This document shows, piece by piece, positions 14,619 to 15,519 of a stretch of 15,519 nucleotides of DNA. This DNA comes from Bacillota bacterium (GTDB taxonomy: Bacteria; Bacillota; Clostridia; Peptostreptococcales; Anaerovoracaceae). Below the pieces are notes generated by a model. It saw only the letters and a list, made by a program, of their open reading frames with translations. It was not told where the DNA came from and searched no databases. The translations under genes were made by a program, and so were the position numbers. How positions within the stretch are numbered: the stretch's first letter is position 1; each line of letters starts with the position of its first letter. The DNA lies in contig JAFWVZ010000226.1 in the NCBI GenBank assembly GCA_017523605.1, positions 1 to 15,519 of the forward strand, written 5' to 3'.

Positions 14619-15519
14619 CGGGTGCTCTTGGACGCGTTCTCGAATACGAGCAGGCCGCCTTCCGCTTTTTTAAGATATACGGCGCCGCTCTCGTCTGTCC
14701 TTGCATATATTATACCTGATTCCGCCAGAAGTTCAACGACCCTGTCCGCCGGATGACCGTAGATGTTGTTCTTTCCGCAGGAGATCACGGCAAATGACGG
14801 AGAGGCGTACCGCAGGAGCTGCTCTCCGGTGGAGTAGGGGCTTCCGTGGTGACCCACCTTAAGAACGTCGCAGCGCAGCGCTTCGCCGTACTCCGCGCAC
14901 AGTTCTTCCTCCCTTGCAATGTCCGCGTCCGACATCAGCAGCAGCCGCAGGCTTCCTGTATCTATCAGGAGGACTCCGCAGTCTTCGTTGCTGTTTCCAA
15001 GGACCGCGGTCTGCCGGACGTCGAAGATCTCCTGCAGCTGGCGTATCCCAAGGGCATGGTCCGTGTCTTCGTGGGTCATTACAGCCAGGTCCACGTGGTC
15101 TATCCCGTTCTTAAGAAGGTACGGCCGCAGAGTCCGTTCCGATATGTTGCTGTACAGGCTTCCGCCGCCGTCGATAAGGATGTTGTATCCGTCATTGCTT
15201 ATGTGTATGCAGTCCCCCTGGCCGACGTCCAGAAACGTTACTTCGTGGACGTCGTAGCGCCATGGAAGCATGCTTTCCGAGGCCCCGAGAGCCCTCGGAA
15301 GGGCACATGCGGAACCCAACGCCAGAAGCCCTGCTGCCAGACAGGACGCGTACTTTTTGCGTCTGTTGAGCGTTACTCTTGTTTCCGAAAAGAACCAGAA
15401 GAACCCTGCGTAGTAAAGCGCCGTTGCTGCCAGCGGAAGGGCAGGGACGTAGGATCCGGGGAGCGCGTATTGTCCGGCTCCGGAAAGCAATATAAGCAGT
15501 TTAGCAAGTATCCCTGCAG
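14567..15519 (-). CDS. comEC: ComEC/Rec2 competence protein, C-terminal part (runs off the window)
   Basis: The channel protein for DNA uptake in natural transformation. Only the 3' part is in the window; the reading frame is open to the right edge, and the in-frame TTG at 15490 is not a credible start. Visible parts: the last membrane segments of the Competence domain (residues read from 15517 to about 15300), then the metallo-beta-lactamase-fold domain. This shows FLDVGQGDC, LIDGGG, the metal motif THEDTDH, VGHHGS and GKNNIYGHP, all typical of the ComEC extracellular nuclease-like domain. The metal motifs are complete, so the domain looks functional. Whether the organism is competent cannot be judged; comEC is widely kept in Clostridia not known to transform. 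The stop TAG lies inside or just before the holA start region. Confidence 0.95.
   Translation of the reverse strand, partial: AGILAKLLILLSGAGQYALPGSYVPALPLAATALYYAGFFWFFSETRVTLNRRKKYASCLAAGLLALGSACALPRALGASESMLPWRYDVHEVTFLDVGQGDCIHISNDGYNILIDGGGSLYSNISERTLRPYLLKNGIDHVDLAVMTHEDTDHALGIRQLQEIFDVRQTAVLGNSNEDCGVLLIDTGSLRLLLMSDADIAREEELCAEYGEALRCDVLKVGHHGSPYSTGEQLLRYASPSFAVISCGKNNIYGHPADRVVELLAESGIIYARTDESGAVYLKKAEGGLLVFENASKSTRWLIPETRQTPNTPQKQ

Noticed and set aside
1081..15519. Avoidance of CTGAAG as a restriction-site signature, suggested by the missing CTG-AAG codon pair.
   Set aside because: CTGAAG or its complement does occur elsewhere in the window, out of the Leu-Lys frame (for example near 1109, 1587, 3424 and 13394), so the DNA word itself is not avoided.
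1..15519. Search by eye for tRNA, rRNA, CRISPR arrays, transposases, integrases and toxin-antitoxin pairs.
   Set aside because: None found. Gene order, overlaps and composition are those of a stable chromosomal core, apart from the small P-loop gene being somewhat AT-richer.

Overview
The window looks like a chromosomal core segment of a Gram-positive anaerobe of the class Clostridia, with moderately high GC. The evidence is the Firmicutes-type order rnc-smc-ftsY, a short FtsY without the long acidic N-terminal domain, a bifunctional class A PBP with a Pro/Gly/Asn-rich tail, a comEC-holA pair, and heavy use of ATA (Ile) and AGG (Arg) codons. Genus-level placement is not possible from the sequence alone. 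I see no tRNA, rRNA, CRISPR array, insertion sequence or prophage.

Layout. (1) 3-971, plus strand: the 3' part of an unrecognised, probably extracytoplasmic protein, closed by a terminator. (2) 1099-9954, plus strand: a tightly packed operon rnc (RNase III), smc (chromosome condensation), ftsY (SRP receptor) and a 1236-residue class A penicillin-binding protein. Neighbours overlap or lie within 3 nt. A near-consensus promoter inside ftsY could drive the PBP gene separately. (3) 10026-10922, minus strand: an orphan beta-class DNA methyltransferase, convergent to the PBP gene across a bidirectional terminator and divergent from cvpA. (4) 10989-11798, plus strand: a CvpA-family membrane protein. 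(5) 11950-12369, minus strand: a 139-residue stand-alone P-loop NTPase of unknown role with its own promoter, 5' hairpin and strong ribosome binding site. (6) 12461-15519, minus strand: comEC (3' part), holA (Pol III delta) and rlmN (23S rRNA/tRNA m2A methyltransferase).

Most genes are housekeeping: RNA processing, chromosome segregation, replication, translation quality, protein targeting and wall synthesis. The less ordinary signals are regulatory or architectural. The 67-bp gap between the methyltransferase and cvpA holds two outward extended -10 elements that are the arms of one inverted repeat, around a tandem heptamer. The methyltransferase and rnc starts both sit about 6-8 nt behind a TGnTAAAAT element with no Shine-Dalgarno, suggesting leaderless mRNAs. 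The PBP carries an extra region between its two catalytic domains and a C-terminal module resembling repeats of clostridial surface proteins. I found no clear new multigene system; the best candidates for undescribed biology are the orphan methyltransferase with its symmetric promoter and the small P-loop protein.
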